NCBI GenBank assembly: GCA_002684695.1
Contig: NYVQ01000055.1
Location: forward strand, 1 to 7,974
Length of the DNA: 7,974 nucleotides
Source: SAR116 cluster bacterium
GTDB lineage: Bacteria; Pseudomonadota; Alphaproteobacteria; Puniceispirillales; GCA-002684695
Direction: 5' to 3'
The position numbers and the translations under genes are program-made. Numbering within the stretch: position 1 is the stretch's first letter; every line of letters starts with the position of its first letter. The notes beneath the pieces were generated by a model. That model was not told the DNA's origin, made no database searches, and was given only the letters and a program-made list of their open reading frames with translations. Shown here piece after piece: positions 6,618-7,974 of this stretch.

Positions 6618-6623
6618 ATTTGA

Positions 6624-7733
6624 ATGCATCAAAAACTTCTTTTTCGAGCGGATCATGTTGGTAGTCTTTTGAGGCCAGCAAATATAAAGGATGCTAGATA
6701 TAAGCATTTTGAAAAAAAAACTGCAAGTTTAACAGAGCTAAAATCTGTTGAAGACAATGAAATAAAAAAAGCAATCAAACTTCAAGAAGAATTGGGTTTT
6801 AAAGTTGTTACTGATGGAGAATTTAGAAGGTCATTCTGGCATTATGATTTTTTGGAGGGCTTAGATGGTTTCGAACTTGAAGAAAGGGAGAGTGGGGTTC
6901 AATTTTCTGGTGCAAAACTAAGACCTTTTTTCCCAGTTATAAAAGGTAAAATTGATTTTCCATCTGATCATCCAATGCTAGAACATTTTAAATTTGTATT
7001 AAAAAATACAAAAGTTGTCCCAAAAATAGCGATACCGGGACCAAGTTGTTGTCACTTTAGAACAACACCCAAAGATATATATCCAAAAGAGTATGTGGAT
7101 AATGAAAAATTATTTTATGATATAGCTCAAGCCTATAAAAAAGCTGTTAAAGAATTTTATAGTATCGGTTGTAGATACTTACAAATGGACGATATATTTT
7201 TTGCATATTTATGTGATCCAAATCATAGGTCAACTAGAACAAAATTTGGCGAAGATCCTGATGTTTTAATTGAGAAATATGCATGGATGTTAAATGAAGC
7301 AATTAAAGAAAGACCCGAGGACATGGTTATAGGCATGCACTTATGTCGAGGAAATTTTAAATCTAACTACGCAGCTCAAGGAGCATATGATCCAGCTGTT
7401 GATGCAGTATTTAATAAGATTGATTTAGATATTTATTTTATGGAATATGATGATGAAAGATCTGGAGGTCTTGAGCCCCTGAAATATCTTCCAAAAGGGA
7501 ATAAGAGAGTTTTTCCAGGTTTTATTACAACTAAAAAAGGTAAACTAGAAACAGTAGAATTTTTAGAAGAAAAATTTGAAGAAGCTTCAAAATATGTATC
7601 CATAAATCAGCTTGGCGTCGCACCACAATGTGGATTTTCTTCAACGGAAGAAGGTAATATAATTTCATTTGATGACCAAAAAAGAAAATTAGAATTAGTT
7701 ATAGAAACTTCAAATAAAATTTGGAATGAATAA
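6624..7733 (+). CDS. Stand-alone MetE catalytic-domain protein (cobalamin-independent methionine synthase-like)
   Basis: A 369-residue TIM-barrel protein corresponding only to the C-terminal half of MetE (full MetE is about 750 residues). All four zinc ligands of the family are present: H239 and C241 in GMHLCRG, E274 in YFMEYDD, and C336 in APQCGFSS. The opening RADHVGSLLRP (8-18) is the start typical of the YxjG/YxjH-type stand-alone group, VTDGEFRR (62-69) is conserved in it, and QMDD (187-190) stands where MetE has its QIDE substrate loop. The zinc site implies activation of a thiol, with methyl transfer as the default guess. The missing N-terminal half, which helps bind polyglutamyl-folate in MetE, means the methyl donor may differ. 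Relatives with the same fold include epoxyalkane:CoM transferases, so another thiol alkyl transfer is possible. The SDR gene follows 25 nt later, suggesting an operon. The substrate is not known. Confidence 0.82.
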   Translation: MHQKLLFRADHVGSLLRPANIKDARYKHFEKKTASLTELKSVEDNEIKKAIKLQEELGFKVVTDGEFRRSFWHYDFLEGLDGFELEERESGVQFSGAKLRPFFPVIKGKIDFPSDHPMLEHFKFVLKNTKVVPKIAIPGPSCCHFRTTPKDIYPKEYVDNEKLFYDIAQAYKKAVKEFYSIGCRYLQMDDIFFAYLCDPNHRSTRTKFGEDPDVLIEKYAWMLNEAIKERPEDMVIGMHLCRGNFKSNYAAQGAYDPAVDAVFNKIDLDIYFMEYDDERSGGLEPLKYLPKGNKRVFPGFITTKKGKLETVEFLEEKFEEASKYVSINQLGVAPQCGFSSTEEGNIISFDDQKRKLELVIETSNKIWNE

Positions 7734-7747
7734 TTAGTATCAATTTT

Positions 7748-7752
7748 GAGAG
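7748..7752 (+). promoter_or_regulatory. Ribosome binding site of the SDR gene
   Basis: GAGAG lies 6 nt before the ATG at 7759, within the 25-nt gap after the MetE-like stop. It supports the chosen SDR start and translational linkage in one message. Confidence 0.45.
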
Positions 7753-7758
7753 TATTTT

Positions 7759-7974
7759 ATGGCGCACGATAAATTAGAAAAAAAAATTGCATTAGTAACA
7801 GGTGGAAGTAATGGTATAGGACTTTCAACTGTCAAAATGTTGGCTGATAAAGGTGCAACTGTTATCATTGGCTACTATAATGGGAAAGATAGAGCTAAAA
7901 ATATTCTAGACACATTACCACAAAATAATCATACGACTTTTCAAATAAAGTTAGAAGACCATAAAACTACTGAG
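7759..7974 (+). CDS. Short-chain dehydrogenase/reductase (SDR), N-terminal fragment, truncated at right edge
   Basis: The first 72 residues of an SDR oxidoreductase; a full member would be about 250 residues, so the catalytic Ser-Tyr-Lys is outside the window. The classical cofactor motif TGGSNGIG is at residues 14-21, after the KKIALV first strand. The second strand (TVIIGYYNGKDRA, 34-46) ends without the Asp typical of strict NADH enzymes, which leans towards FabG-like NADP(H) use, but this is a weak inference. The ATG at 7759 fits family length before the glycine motif and is preceded by GAGAG. It lies 25 nt after the MetE-like gene on the same strand, so the two are probably co-transcribed and may act on the same compound. 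Substrate unknown. Confidence 0.85.
   Translation, partial: MAHDKLEKKIALVTGGSNGIGLSTVKMLADKGATVIIGYYNGKDRAKNILDTLPQNNHTTFQIKLEDHKTTE

Larger units (their letters stand above)
6444..6623. promoter_or_regulatory. Divergent intergenic region with promoters for the minus operon and the MetE-like pair
   Basis: This 180-bp gap is the longest non-coding stretch in the window and very AT-rich. It must carry promoters for both flanking transcription units. Several -10-like hexamers are present (GATAAT 6563-6568 and TATAAA 6584-6589 on the plus strand), as are -35-like TTGATT (6553-6558, plus) and TTGAAT (6530-6525, minus), but none pair at 16-18 nt spacing, so I do not assign exact promoters. An imperfect inverted repeat lies at 6564-6586. 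I see no small ORF or RNA gene in it. Confidence 0.4.

Noticed and set aside
6712..6720. A9 runs in the MetE-like gene, the SDR gene (7778-7786) and the GMC gene (2294-2302) as possible slippage or phase-variation sites
   Set aside because: Runs of this length are expected by chance at this base composition and encode ordinary Lys codons; the frames are intact on both sides.

Overview
This window is strongly AT-rich and gene-dense. It has short gaps, Lys/Asn/Ile-rich proteins and weak ribosome binding sites. Together with the enzyme families present, this suggests a low-GC marine alphaproteobacterium with a streamlined genome (SAR11-like or a similar AT-rich lineage). That placement is inference from composition and style; there is no rRNA or marker gene to confirm it. 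I found no rRNA, tRNA, CRISPR array, insertion sequence or phage gene, and no transporter or regulator gene.

Layout, left to right. (1) A minus-strand pair: a glutamine-synthetase-fold ligase of the gamma-glutamyl-amine type (78-1385), followed 28 nt downstream by the first 16 codons of a sulfatase-family gene that starts with TTG and runs off the left edge (1-49). (2) An 81-bp divergent gap, then a plus-strand GMC (FAD) oxidoreductase (1467-3059). (3) A tight convergent junction with a small palindrome, then a minus-strand three-gene operon whose transcription order is an ATC-hydrolase-family protein (5955-6443), a PuuC-like aldehyde dehydrogenase (4447-5934) and a class III aminotransferase (3073-4422). 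(4) A 180-bp divergent gap, then a plus-strand pair: a stand-alone MetE catalytic-domain protein (6624-7733) and an SDR gene cut by the right edge (7759 onward).

The first six genes look like a catabolic gene set for an amine or amino alcohol. The ligase would mask an amine as a gamma-glutamyl amide, the GMC enzyme would oxidise an alcohol, the PuuC-like dehydrogenase would oxidise the aldehyde, and the PLP enzyme would move an amino group to pyruvate or another keto acid. This resembles the Puu putrescine route, but PuuB-type amine oxidase and PuuD-type hydrolase are absent from the window. The substrate cannot be read from sequence. The sulfatase at one end raises the possibility of a sulfated substrate. 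The ATC-hydrolase-family protein and the MetE-like zinc protein are the least understood members and the most interesting ones.
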